A stretch of DNA of 64,000 bases from Streptomyces sp. WP-1 (GTDB lineage: Bacteria > Actinomycetota > Actinomycetes > Streptomycetales > Streptomycetaceae): positions 1,674,001-1,738,000 of the forward strand of contig NZ_CP123923.1 in assembly GCF_030450125.1 (NCBI RefSeq), given 5' to 3'. Both the position numbers and the translations under genes were made by a program. Within the stretch, counting starts at the first letter, position 1. The number at the start of each line of letters is the position of its first letter. Positions 1-8,826 of this stretch are shown piece by piece. The notes under the pieces were generated by a model. The model made no database searches, was not told the DNA's origin, and saw only the letters and a list, made by a program, of their open reading frames with translations.

Positions 1-29
1 CCGGTAGGCCCGTGGCGCGGGTGGCCGGT

Positions 30-1868
30 TCACAGCCGGAAGCGCAGCCGGCAGATCACCGCGTCCGTCTCGCGCCGTACCGCGTGCGCCACGACCGCGC
101 CCCGCTGGTTCTGGAGGAGCCGCTGCCACAGCCGCTCCGGCTCGGCCTCCGGGATCAGCACGGTCACCCGGGTGCCGGGCTCGGCGGCGGCCACGGCACG
201 GACGTACGCGGCGATCGGGCGGCCCAGGCCGTGCCGCTCGGGGGCCAGGCACACCAGTTCGACGCCGGGGTCCCAGTCCCGCCAGGAGCGTTCGAAGGCG
301 CGGGCCCGCACCCGGTCCTCGGGGTCGGGATGGCACACGCTCACCGCCCGGACCTCGTCGCCGAGGGAGGCCGCCGCCGTCAGCGCCTCCGAGGTGAGCC
401 GGGACAGCGAGGAGACGGGCACGATCACCAGGGAGCGCTCGCGGTGCGGTGCGCACGGGAGCAGGCCGAGCCCGAGGCGCTCGTCGATCCGGCCGTAGGC
501 GCGGTGCACGGCCTCGAAGGCGGCGACCAGGGCGGGCAGCGCGAGAACGATCAGCCAGGCGCCCTCGGTGAACTTGCTCGCGGTGACGACGACCGCGGCC
601 ACGCCGGTGAGCAGCGCGCCGCAGCCGTTCAGCAGCGCCTTGCCGCGCCATCCGCGGCCCCGCCTCGCGCGCCAGTGCCGGACCATGCCGACCTGGGCGA
701 TGGTGAAACCGACGAAGACGCCGATGGCGAACATCGGGACCAGGGTGTTGGTGTCGCCGCCGGAGAACACCAGCAGCGCGGCCGACACCACGGCCAGCGC
801 CAGGACGCCGTGCCGGTGCACCTGGCGGTCGGCCTTCAGGGCGAAGACGTGCGGGGCGTGGTCGTCGCGGGCGAGCAGCTTCAGCAGCACCGGCAGCCCG
901 CCGAAGGAGGTGTTGGCGGAGAGGGCCAGCAGGATCATGGTGGCGAACTGGATGACGTAGAACGCCGCGTTGTGGCCGAGGGCGGCGTCCGCGAGCTGGG
1001 CGAGGACGGTGACGCCCTGGACCGGCTGGAGGTGGAACCGGCCGATCAGCACGGACAGTCCGATCAGCATCAGGCCGAGTACGGCGCCGAGGGCGATCTC
1101 GGCCCGCTGGGCGCGGCGTGTGCGGGGCACCCGGAAGGAGGGCACGGCGTTGGCGATGGCCTCCACGCCGGTCAGGGCGGCGCAGCCGGAGGCGAAGGCC
1201 TTCAGCAGGAGCAGCGCGCCCACGGTGGTGGCGTTGTCCGCGACGACCGAGGCGTGCCCGGCCGCTGCCGCCGTGCTCACCGGGTGGGAGCGGAACAGCC
1301 CGACGGCGATCAGGACGAAGACCGAGCCGACGAACACGGCGGTCGGCACGATGAACGCCCGCGCCGACTCCACGATGCCGCGCAGATTGACGCCCGTGAT
1401 CAGGACGAGCACCGCGAGGCAGATCCAGAGCCGGTGGCCGTACAGGCCGGGGAAGGCGGACGTCAGGGCGGCGACGCCCGCGGTGACGGCGACGGCGACG
1501 TTGAGGACGTAGTCCAGGACGAGGGAGGCGGCGGCCACCAGGCTGGTGCGGACGCCGAGGTGTGCCCGGGCCACGGCGTAGGAGCCGCCGCCGTCCGGGA
1601 AGGCGGCGATGACCTGCCGGTAGGAGGCGACCAGCACCGCCAGCAGGGCCGCGATGGCGAGCGTCACCGGCATCGTGAAGCCGAGGCCGCGCGCGCCGGC
1701 GCCGGCCAGGACCAGGACGATCGCCTCGGGGCCGTACGCCACGGACGCCATCGCGTCCAGCGACAGTGCCGCGAGGCCCGTGACGGCGGTCAGCCGGTGC
1801 CGCTCGCCGGTATCCGGCGGTTCCTCGCCGGCGGGGACGGCATCCGGCGCGGTGGTCAGGACGGACAT
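30..1868 (-). CDS. KimA-like APC-superfamily potassium permease
   Basis: This 612-residue integral membrane protein has many hydrophobic segments over roughly residues 30-470 and a hydrophilic C-terminal tail of about 140 residues. The opening region (LAALSLDAMASVAYGPEAI) and the overall length match the KimA/YdaO-type amino-acid-polyamine-organocation permeases; Bacillus KimA is of similar size and imports K+ with protons. It lies directly downstream of a KdpD sensor kinase on the same strand, which supports a potassium rather than an amino-acid role. The ATG at 1868 is preceded by GAGGAG about 9 bases upstream. The family is clear, but the potassium substrate is inferred from family and neighbour, and a generic amino-acid permease remains possible. 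Confidence 0.85.
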   Translation of the reverse strand: MSVLTTAPDAVPAGEEPPDTGERHRLTAVTGLAALSLDAMASVAYGPEAIVLVLAGAGARGLGFTMPVTLAIAALLAVLVASYRQVIAAFPDGGGSYAVARAHLGVRTSLVAAASLVLDYVLNVAVAVTAGVAALTSAFPGLYGHRLWICLAVLVLITGVNLRGIVESARAFIVPTAVFVGSVFVLIAVGLFRSHPVSTAAAAGHASVVADNATTVGALLLLKAFASGCAALTGVEAIANAVPSFRVPRTRRAQRAEIALGAVLGLMLIGLSVLIGRFHLQPVQGVTVLAQLADAALGHNAAFYVIQFATMILLALSANTSFGGLPVLLKLLARDDHAPHVFALKADRQVHRHGVLALAVVSAALLVFSGGDTNTLVPMFAIGVFVGFTIAQVGMVRHWRARRGRGWRGKALLNGCGALLTGVAAVVVTASKFTEGAWLIVLALPALVAAFEAVHRAYGRIDERLGLGLLPCAPHRERSLVIVPVSSLSRLTSEALTAAASLGDEVRAVSVCHPDPEDRVRARAFERSWRDWDPGVELVCLAPERHGLGRPIAAYVRAVAAAEPGTRVTVLIPEAEPERLWQRLLQNQRGAVVAHAVRRETDAVICRLRFRL

Positions 1869-2091
1869 GGGCGCGTGCTCCTCATCGTTCGGCCGCGCGC
1901 CGGGACCGGGGCGCGCGGAGGCACCCAGCCTCTGCCCTCTCCCCCGCCCCCGCCGACCTGTCCTGTCGCCTTCTTCGCGCCCGGCCTGCCTGTTTTGACG
2001 GGACGTTGACGGGCCGCCGCGGGGGCGAGCCGGTCACAGGGCGATCAGATCCTGGGGGCCGGGTGGGTGCGGGTCTCGGTCGATGTGCCCG

Positions 2092-4614
2092 TCAGGTGCC
2101 TCCGGCGAGGGGTGCGGCCGGTCCGGAGGGCGAGGGGTGCTCCGCGCACCCGCCGCCCTCGGCCCGCTCCCCGGACGGCAGCGAGACCACCATCGTGAGT
2201 CCGCCGCCGGGCGTGTCCTCCGGGTCGAGCGTGCCGTTCATCGCCTCCGTCAGGCCCCGGGCCAGGGCGAGGCCGAGACCGAGGCCGGTGGTGTTGTCGG
2301 TGTCGCCGAGCCGCTGGAAGGGCTCGAAGAGCCGCTCGCGGCCGTCGGCGGGGAGGCCGGGGCCCCGGTCGATCACCCGTAGTTCCACCCGTCCGGCCAG
2401 CGCGCTGGCCGTGATCAGCACCTTCTTCCCGGCGGGTGAGTACCGGGCGGCGTTGCCGACCAGGTTCGCCAGCACGCGTTCCAGCAGCGGCGGGTCGGCG
2501 AGCACCGGCGGGATCCCCTCCAGGTCCGCCGCCTCGGCCCCGGGTTCGTCGGCCAGGACGATCGGCAGCACCTCCTCCAGGGACGTCTCCCGCAGGTTCA
2601 GGGTGAGCGCCCCGGCCTCCAGGCGGCTGAGGTCGAGGAGGTTCTCCACCAGGCGGTTGAGCTTGGCCATGGACTCGTCGGCGGTGGCGAGGAGTTCCTC
2701 GCGGTCCTCGGCGGAGAAGGCGACGTCGCGGCCGCGCAGGGAGGTGACGGCGGCCCAGCCCGCGGCCAGCGGGGTGCGCAGATCGTGGCCGACGGCCCGC
2801 AGCAGCGCGGTGCGCAGCCGGTCCGCGGCCCGCACCGGTTCCACCTCGGCCGCCGCCTGGGCCAGCCGGGCGCGCTCCACGGCCGAGCCGACGTGCGCGG
2901 CGAACGCGGCGAGCACCCGGCGTTCGGAGGAGGACAGGGCCCGGCCGCGCAGGGCGAGACAGGCGCCGGGGCCCGCGGGCACGGCGGTCACCCCGGGCTC
3001 GTCCGGCGGCTCGTCCAGGAGGTCCGCGCGGTCCATGCCGAACGTCTCCCGGGTCCGTTCCAGGAGCGCCGGGATGGTCGCCTCGCCGCGCACGATGCTG
3101 CCCGCGAGCGAGGACATGGTCTCCGCCTCGGCCGTCGCCCGCGCCGAGCGCCGGGACAGGCGCAGGGAGCGGTCCACGACGGCGGCCACCACGGCCGCGA
3201 CGACCACGAACACCGCGAGCGCCACGAGGGCGTTCGGTCCGGCGAGCGTGAACGAGCCGACGGGCGGGATGAACCAGTAGTTGAGCAGCAGGGACGCCGT
3301 CACCGACGCGATCACCGCCGAGACGACCCCGCCTATGCAGGCCACGCCCACCACCGTGAGCAGGAACAGCAGTGCCTCGCTGGTGAGGTTGAGGGGGCCG
3401 CGCAGCTGGGCGAGGACGGCGGTGAGCAGCACCGGCAGCACCAGCCCGGCCACCGGTCCCGCGATCAGCCGGGCCGGGGACAGGGTGCGCCGCCGGGACG
3501 GCAGCAGGGTGCCGCGCCCGGCCCGCTCGTGGGTGACGCGGTGCACGTCGATGTCACCGGAGAGGGCGGTGACGGTCTCCCCGGTGCCGGGTCCGGTGAG
3601 GAAGCGCACGAGCCGGCCCCGTCTGCTGGTGCCCAGGACCAGCTGGGTGGCGTTCTCGGCGCGGGCGAACTCGACCAGGGTGGCGGCCACATCGTCGCCG
3701 ACGACCGAGTGGTAGCTGCCGCCGAGGTCCTCGACCAGCCGCCGCTGCCGGGCCAGCGAGGCGTGCGAGACACCGGCGGCGAGGCCGTCGCTGCGGGCCA
3801 CGTGCACGGCGAGCAGATCGCCGCCCGCGGACCGGTCGGCGATGCGGGCGGCCCGTCGTACCAGCGTGTCGCCCTCGGGGCCGCCGGTCAGCGCGACGAC
3901 GACCCGTTCCCGGGTCTCCCAGACCCGGCCGATGCCGTGCCGCAGGCGGTACTCCTGGAGCGCCTCGTCCACCCGGTCGGCCACCCACAGCAGGGCCAGC
4001 TGGCGCAGCGCCGTCAGGTTGCCGGGGCGGAAGTAGCTGGCGAGCGCGGCGTCGACGGCCTCGGGGGCGTAGATGTTGCCGTGCGCCATCCGGCGGCGCA
4101 GCCCCTCGGGCGGCATGTCGACCAGTTCGATCTGCCAGGCCCGGCGCACCACCTCGTCGGGCACGGTCTCGTGCTGCGGGACGCCGGTGATCTTCTCGAC
4201 CACGTCGTTGAGGGACTCCAGGTGCCGGATGTCGAGCGCGGTGACGACGTCGATCCCGGCGGCCAGCAGGATCTCGATGTCCTGCCAGCGCTTGGCGTTG
4301 CGGCCCTCGCCGGGGACGTTGCTGTGCGCGCACTCGTCCACGATCGCCACCCGCGGGCGCCGCGCCAGGACCGCGCCCAGGTCCATCTCCTCGAACCGGC
4401 CGCCCCGGTGGGAGCAGACGGCGCGGGGGACGCGTTCCAGGCCGTCGAGCATCGCCTCGGTGCGCGGCCGGCCGTGGCACTCGGCGAAGCCGACCACCAC
4501 GTCCGCGCCACGGGCGGCGCGCCGCCGCCCCTCGTCGAGCATCCGGTAGGTCTTGCCGACCCCGGGGGCCGCGCCGAGGTAGACCTTCAGTCGTCCGGTC
4601 CGTACGCCACTCAT
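2092..4614 (-). CDS. kdpD: KdpD osmosensitive K+ channel histidine kinase
   Basis: The protein is a membrane sensor kinase of about 840 residues that senses potassium limitation. In order it shows the N-terminal KdpD domain with Walker-type GAAPGVGKT (about residues 12-20), a universal-stress-protein-like segment, a DUF4118-type block of four membrane spans, a GAF-like region, the HisKA box HDLRTPLA with phosphoacceptor His near residue 610, and a C-terminal HATPase. I chose the ATG at 4614 because the sequence from MSGVRTGRLKVYLG onward aligns with the family; the longer open frame to 4812 adds only low-complexity basic sequence. No kdpE or kdpFABC is visible nearby. The KimA-like permease follows about 220 bases downstream on the same strand, so the two may form a potassium unit. 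Confidence 0.93.
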   Translation of the reverse strand: MSGVRTGRLKVYLGAAPGVGKTYRMLDEGRRRAARGADVVVGFAECHGRPRTEAMLDGLERVPRAVCSHRGGRFEEMDLGAVLARRPRVAIVDECAHSNVPGEGRNAKRWQDIEILLAAGIDVVTALDIRHLESLNDVVEKITGVPQHETVPDEVVRRAWQIELVDMPPEGLRRRMAHGNIYAPEAVDAALASYFRPGNLTALRQLALLWVADRVDEALQEYRLRHGIGRVWETRERVVVALTGGPEGDTLVRRAARIADRSAGGDLLAVHVARSDGLAAGVSHASLARQRRLVEDLGGSYHSVVGDDVAATLVEFARAENATQLVLGTSRRGRLVRFLTGPGTGETVTALSGDIDVHRVTHERAGRGTLLPSRRRTLSPARLIAGPVAGLVLPVLLTAVLAQLRGPLNLTSEALLFLLTVVGVACIGGVVSAVIASVTASLLLNYWFIPPVGSFTLAGPNALVALAVFVVVAAVVAAVVDRSLRLSRRSARATAEAETMSSLAGSIVRGEATIPALLERTRETFGMDRADLLDEPPDEPGVTAVPAGPGACLALRGRALSSSERRVLAAFAAHVGSAVERARLAQAAAEVEPVRAADRLRTALLRAVGHDLRTPLAAGWAAVTSLRGRDVAFSAEDREELLATADESMAKLNRLVENLLDLSRLEAGALTLNLRETSLEEVLPIVLADEPGAEAADLEGIPPVLADPPLLERVLANLVGNAARYSPAGKKVLITASALAGRVELRVIDRGPGLPADGRERLFEPFQRLGDTDNTTGLGLGLALARGLTEAMNGTLDPEDTPGGGLTMVVSLPSGERAEGGGCAEHPSPSGPAAPLAGGT

Positions 4615-4671
4615 CGCCGCCGACGCGCTCCGCTCACTGATCCGACTCCCCGCACGGGAAGGTTCCTCCTC

Positions 4672-4722
4672 CCAAGGAAGCGGCCGGGCGCGGCGGCGAT
4701 GCGGCCGTTGGCGCTTCCTTGG
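4672..4722. promoter_or_regulatory. Perfect 10-bp inverted repeat between kdpD and lplA
   Basis: The arms CCAAGGAAGC (4672-4681) and GCTTCCTTGG (4713-4722) are exact inverted copies with 31 bases between them. They sit in the divergent intergenic region, 58 bases upstream of the kdpD start and just over 100 bases upstream of the lipoate ligase start. The position suits an operator for the kdpD promoter; the spacer is long for a single protein dimer, so looping or two bound dimers is possible. No run of T follows, so a terminator is unlikely. Confidence 0.4.
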
Positions 4723-4838
4723 CGGCGCGCCCCGGTATCTTGGCGCCGTTTTGACGGAGCCTGGGCGGGGCGGCCCCCGGGGAACACCTCGGGGAGGCCG
4801 CGCGTTGATCACGCTGAGGGAAACGGAGGGCCCAGGCG

Positions 4839-5903
4839 GTGCACGGAGAGTACAAGGTGCCCGGCGGCAAGCTGGTCGTCGTGGATGTGGAGACGGACGG
4901 CGGCGTGCTGCGCGACGTCCGGGTGGCGGGCGATTTCTTCCTGGAGCCGGACGAGGCGCTGGACGCGGTGAACGGCGCGCTGGAGGGCGCCCCCGCGGGC
5001 ACCGACGCGGCCGGGCTCGCCGCGCGGATCGAGGCGGCGCTGCCCGCGGGCACGGTGATGTACGGGCTGACGGCGGAGGGCATCGCGATCGCGGTGCGCC
5101 GGGCGCTGGCGCACGCCACCGACTGGACGGACTACGACTGGCAGTTGATCCACGAGGGCCCCCAGGCCCCGGCGCTGCACATGGCCCTGGACGAGGTGCT
5201 GACCGCCGAGGTGGCCGCGGGCCGGCGCCCGCCGACGCTGCGGGTGTGGGAGTGGGGCGCCCCCGCGGTGATCATCGGCAGCTTCCAGTCGCTGCGCAAC
5301 GAGGTGGATCCGGACGGCGCCGCACGCCACGGCATCGAGGTGGTGCGGCGGATCTCCGGCGGCGGCGCGATGTTCGTGGAGCCCGGCAACACCATCACGT
5401 ACTCCCTGTCGGTGCCCGAGTCCCTGGTGCACGGCCTGTCCTTCCAGGACAGCTACGCCTATCTGGACGACTGGGTGCTCGCCGCGCTCGGCGACATGGG
5501 CATCCGCGCCTGGTACCAGCCGCTGAACGACATCGCCACCGACCAGGGCAAGATCGCGGGCGCCGCGCAGAAGCGGGTCGTGGGCCCCGGCGGCGGTCCC
5601 GGCGCGGTGCTGCACCATGTGACCATGTCGTACGACATCGATGCCGACAAGATGACCGAAGTGCTGCGCATCGGCCGGGAGAAGCTGTCGGACAAGGGGA
5701 CGCGGAGCGCGAAGAAGCGGGTGGATCCGCTGCGCCGGCAGACCGGTCTTGCCCGTGAGGCCGTCATCGACCGCATGATCGACTCCTTCCGCGGGCGCTA
5801 CGGCCTCGCGCCGGGCAAGGTCACCGACGAGGAGCTGGCGCGGGCCCGGGAACTGGCGCGGACGAAGTTCACGACCGGGGAGTGGACCGCGCGGGTGCCG
5901 TGA
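4839..5903 (+). CDS. lplA: Lipoate-protein ligase A family protein with fused N-terminal accessory domain
   Basis: This 354-residue cytosolic enzyme of the biotin/lipoate ligase fold probably attaches lipoate (or octanoate) to 2-oxoacid dehydrogenase and glycine-cleavage proteins via lipoyl-AMP. The first 85 or so residues (starting MHGEYKVPGGKLV) resemble the small accessory domain that is C-terminal in E. coli LplA and separate (LplB) in archaea. The catalytic domain follows, with RRISGGGAMFV (substrate loop), EPGNTITYS and a lysine in DQGKIAGAAQKR that fits the lipoyl-AMP-binding lysine. The GTG start is preceded by GGAGGG at about 8 bases. The next gene starts about 190 bases downstream, so it is probably transcribed alone. 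Confidence 0.88.
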   Translation: MHGEYKVPGGKLVVVDVETDGGVLRDVRVAGDFFLEPDEALDAVNGALEGAPAGTDAAGLAARIEAALPAGTVMYGLTAEGIAIAVRRALAHATDWTDYDWQLIHEGPQAPALHMALDEVLTAEVAAGRRPPTLRVWEWGAPAVIIGSFQSLRNEVDPDGAARHGIEVVRRISGGGAMFVEPGNTITYSLSVPESLVHGLSFQDSYAYLDDWVLAALGDMGIRAWYQPLNDIATDQGKIAGAAQKRVVGPGGGPGAVLHHVTMSYDIDADKMTEVLRIGREKLSDKGTRSAKKRVDPLRRQTGLAREAVIDRMIDSFRGRYGLAPGKVTDEELARARELARTKFTTGEWTARVP

Positions 5904-6091
5904 TCGTCCGCGCGCGGGGACACGGTTCAGGACAAGGTCAAGGCATGCCCATGTCCGGCCCAAGCCCCTGTATGAGTTCCGTGCATGTCGAGGCCATGGC
6001 CCTGACATAGCCGGATTTGCCCCGCCGTCCGCTGGCTACCGTGGTCGGGCCTGAATCGGCCACGCACGACCACGGGGAAGAGGTGACGGCG

Positions 6092-6604
6092 GTGACGGCG
6101 CCGATACGTTCACGCCTGCTCGATTTCGTGGAGCCGGAACCCGGACCGCCGGGGGGAGAGCCCGCGCAGGACGGGCCGCGACCGCGTCGTTCGGCCCTGC
6201 TGGACCTCGCCGAGTCCGCCCCTCCCCCGCCGCCCGCCGCCGACGGCCGCCCCGGTCCCCGGCCGGGTGTGCCGCCTTACCACACGCCGGTGTGCGTGCC
6301 CGCGCATCCGCGCTCGGTCGCCGGGACCGGCAGCGGGGGCCGCCCGGCCCGGGTGCCGTTCATCATGGTGGAACTCTTCGAACACCCCACGCAGGGCACG
6401 GTCGCGTTCGCCTTCACCTCCCCGGCGAAGCTGGCGGCGGCGCTCGGCGAGGCGCAGCCGTGGGTGGCCGGTTCGCTCGGTCCGCTGGCCGAGGAGATGG
6501 ACGGGCGGGGCGTGCTGGTCCTGCTCGATCCGCGCGTCACGCCCGGGGAACCCAACTGGCGGCCCGAGGACCTGGCCGCCCTCGCACGGGAGGTGCGCCG
6601 GTGA
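6092..6604 (+). CDS. SAV_915/SseB-like conserved hypothetical protein
   Basis: The protein has about 170 residues, a proline-rich N-terminal half and a compact C-terminal half with the core PFIMVELFEHPTQGTVAF and a VLLDPRVTPGEPNW tail, resembling the SAV_915-type family found in streptomycetes. Function is unknown. GTG at 6092 has GAAGAGG 8 bases upstream; GTG 6083 and TTG 6017 are longer alternatives with poorer spacing. Its stop overlaps the next start (GTGA, 6601-6604), so the four genes from here to 8733 are translationally coupled or overlapping. This suggests it acts with the WXG-like proteins behind it, perhaps as a chaperone or accessory factor (inference). Confidence 0.65.
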   Translation: MTAPIRSRLLDFVEPEPGPPGGEPAQDGPRPRRSALLDLAESAPPPPPAADGRPGPRPGVPPYHTPVCVPAHPRSVAGTGSGGRPARVPFIMVELFEHPTQGTVAFAFTSPAKLAAALGEAQPWVAGSLGPLAEEMDGRGVLVLLDPRVTPGEPNWRPEDLAALAREVRR

Positions 6605-6906
6605 CGGCCGACTTCAAGGTCGTCTACGACGACCTCACCGGCCTGGCCAAGGCCTTCCACGACCAGGCGGGCGACTACCGCAAGCTCGCCCCGGACGTCT
6701 CCCCGGCCGTCGTCAGCGGCGGTGATCCGGCGCTGGACGCCGCCATCAAGGAGGTCGCGGACCTCATCATCGGCCTGCACACCGTGCTCGCCGACCGCAT
6801 GGACGACCACGGCGACAAGGCCGCGTACGCGCGCGACTCCTTCCACCGGCACGACGTGGACATCCATGGTCTCTTCGAGGACCTGACGGACGGGCTGGAC
6901 GGATGA
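6601..6906 (+). CDS. Small ESX/WXG100-like helical protein
   Basis: This 101-residue acidic protein has no signal peptide and is predicted largely helical by its residue pattern. It begins MTADFKVVYDDLTGLAKAFH, a layout typical of small partners encoded beside WXG-type proteins (DUF6317-like; family assignment from memory). The start GTG overlaps the preceding stop and its own stop overlaps the next ATG (ATGA, 6903-6906), so it is embedded in a coupled operon. A role as heterodimer partner or chaperone of the large protein downstream is inferred from size and position only. Confidence 0.7.
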   Translation: MTADFKVVYDDLTGLAKAFHDQAGDYRKLAPDVSPAVVSGGDPALDAAIKEVADLIIGLHTVLADRMDDHGDKAAYARDSFHRHDVDIHGLFEDLTDGLDG

Positions 6907-8201
6907 GCGACAGCTGGGTGGGCGGCGACATCGGCGGGCTGCACACGATGGCCACCACGTACAAGAACGCCAAGGACAAGCTCGACGGCGTGGTCAAGCC
7001 GCTGAGCACCGCGGTGGAGAAGCTGGCGGGCGACGCGAGCTGGAAGGGCGAGGCGGCCGAGACGTTCCGCGGCAAGTGGAGCGAGGACGAGATCACGGCC
7101 GGCGGGTTCGCCGAGCTGGTGCACCAGGCGGGCACCATCCTGGGCACCCTCGCCGACGCGCTGAACACCTGTGAGACCTCCCTCCAGAACGCCGAGCACA
7201 CGGCGTCCGGCAAGGGTGTGGTCTGCGACGCCAAGGGCGCGCCGCAGCCGATCATGACGGCGAACCCGCCGAGCGCGGACGACCAGAAGACCATCTCCGC
7301 GATGAACGACTACGCGAAGGTGCGCGACCGGATCCTGCACACCGCCCAGCACGCGCGCCTCGAAGCGGCGCGGCAGCTGTCGGATCTGTACGACCAGGTG
7401 ACGTCGAAGGACAGTTCGGTGGCCACCGGCGACAAGGTCACCATCGCGGACTATCTGCGCGGCCTGTACGCGTACGACGCCGAGGACGCCCGCGCCGGCG
7501 GTGAGGCGGCCCGCTCCAAGCTGGACGACGCCAAGCAGGCGGCGCAGGACGCCAAGAAGGAGCTGCGCGCCGAGCGCAAGGCGTACCAGAAGGCGGGCAA
7601 GGCGCTGCCCAAGGACCTGCCCGCCAAGGGCGCGTACAAGGACGCGCTCACCAAGGTGGACGACCTGGAGGACGCGATCGCGCGCGCCGAGAACGGCAGC
7701 ACCAAGCTGCCGTACGACCGTGCGCTGAACGTGAAGCTGGCCGACGCGGCGGATCTGCTGCGCGCGGGCAAGAGCCTGGAGGCGGTGCCGGACTTCCTGA
7801 AGGAGATCCCGGTGCTGGACGTGGCCGCAGCCGGCGCGTGCGGTCTGCTGGAGGCGTCCGACGACCATGACAAGGGGTGGTCGTGGCAGAAGTCGATCGC
7901 GGTGGACGGGGGCGCCAACATCGCGGGCCTCGCGGCCGGTACGGCCATCACCGCGGGCCTGGTCGCGGCGGCGCCCGTCGATGTGCCCGTCGCGGTGGTG
8001 GCGGGGGTCGGCGGTGCCGTGGTGATCGGCGCGACCGGCATCATCGACCACTCCTTCCATGAGCACTGGAGCGAGGACATCCACGACCACGGTGTGGTCG
8101 GCGGTGTGCTGACAGGGTCGGGGCACGTGCTGTCCAAGACCGGCGACGACTTCGTTCGACTGAAAGACGATGTGTGGCATGGCATCAAGAGCATCTTCTG
8201 A
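6903..8201 (+). CDS. WXG-like putative type VII-secreted large protein
   Basis: The protein has 432 residues. The N-terminal 100 form a helical WXG-type domain (WKGEAAETFRGKW gives the WxG-like turn near residue 50). Residues 185-255 are highly charged and rich in Ala/Lys, likely coiled coil. Around residues 300-385 lies a glycine/alanine-rich hydrophobic segment (NIAGLAAGTAITAGLVAAAP) that could insert into a membrane, followed by a short HEHWSEDIHDHG tail. No known toxin domain is recognised. The following gene overlaps it by 23 bases and encodes a small membrane protein, an arrangement seen with effector-immunity pairs, but that role is inference. Confidence 0.75.
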   Translation: MSDSWVGGDIGGLHTMATTYKNAKDKLDGVVKPLSTAVEKLAGDASWKGEAAETFRGKWSEDEITAGGFAELVHQAGTILGTLADALNTCETSLQNAEHTASGKGVVCDAKGAPQPIMTANPPSADDQKTISAMNDYAKVRDRILHTAQHARLEAARQLSDLYDQVTSKDSSVATGDKVTIADYLRGLYAYDAEDARAGGEAARSKLDDAKQAAQDAKKELRAERKAYQKAGKALPKDLPAKGAYKDALTKVDDLEDAIARAENGSTKLPYDRALNVKLADAADLLRAGKSLEAVPDFLKEIPVLDVAAAGACGLLEASDDHDKGWSWQKSIAVDGGANIAGLAAGTAITAGLVAAAPVDVPVAVVAGVGGAVVIGATGIIDHSFHEHWSEDIHDHGVVGGVLTGSGHVLSKTGDDFVRLKDDVWHGIKSIF

Positions 8202-8733
8202 GGCCGCGGCCTCCTCGGTACCCGCCCGGATCCCCGAGCTGCCGGGGCTCGGCACCACCTGGTACGCACGGGGGCCGCGCTACTGGCTGCGCCGTACGGT
8301 CAATGCCCTGTTCCTCCTGGTCGTGTTGGCGTTCTTCTGCTACATCGCGCTCGTGCTGTACTCGGGTGCCCCGCGCACCTGTCTTCCGCACGATGCGCGG
8401 CGGGCCTGGGACATCGCGCAGATCGTCGCTTCGTGCGCGACCATCGTCTGGGGGTGGGTCAGCCAACGGCGGAAACTGCGCAGGCAGTTGCAGGATCCGC
8501 CGACACCCCACGCGGTCCGCGCGGTCAGACGGACCGAGTCGCGGCGTGCCGTGTACTGGTCCCGGGCGGGTCTCATCCCGTTGCTGCTCGCCGCGCCGGT
8601 CCTGCCGCCGATCGTCGCGTGGTGCGTCGGCGCGATGGCCGCGCTCCTCGCCGTGCGCGAATCACCGAGCGAGGTCGGCGCCCGTCGCTGGCTGGAGGCG
8701 CAAAAGGGGCGGGGCGGTACGTCCCGAGGGTGA
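8179..8733 (+). CDS. Membrane protein, candidate immunity/partner of the WXG-like protein
   Basis: This protein of about 184 residues has one hydrophobic span near residues 40-60 (VNALFLLVVLAFFCYIALVL), a weaker one near 80, and a third near 135-160 (LIPLLLAAPVLPPIVAWCVG). The central stretch is basic and cytosolic in character. It starts inside the previous gene (ATG 8179; ATG 8170 is an alternative), so expression is coupled to the WXG-like protein. I do not recognise a named family. A membrane-located immunity or translocation partner fits the context. Confidence 0.65.
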   Translation: MASRASSEAAASSVPARIPELPGLGTTWYARGPRYWLRRTVNALFLLVVLAFFCYIALVLYSGAPRTCLPHDARRAWDIAQIVASCATIVWGWVSQRRKLRRQLQDPPTPHAVRAVRRTESRRAVYWSRAGLIPLLLAAPVLPPIVAWCVGAMAALLAVRESPSEVGARRWLEAQKGRGGTSRG

Positions 8734-8826
8734 GTCCGTGATCGCGTGGGCAGGGGGGCCGAGGACATCCGTGTCAGATCGTGTGCTGAGGGGCGCCGGG
8801 CCGGCTCCCCGGCCCGCCGGCCGGCC

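Noticed and set aside
12..2009. Long plus-strand open frame of 665 codons opposite the KimA-like gene
   Set aside because: Its product is a low-complexity Gly/Arg/His/Gln-rich sequence, and it is the antisense of a clear membrane protein; this is the usual high-GC shadow.
1869..2091. c-di-AMP (ydaO-type) riboswitch upstream of the KimA-like gene
   Set aside because: The 223-base leader is short and I could not find the conserved ydaO sequence blocks by eye.
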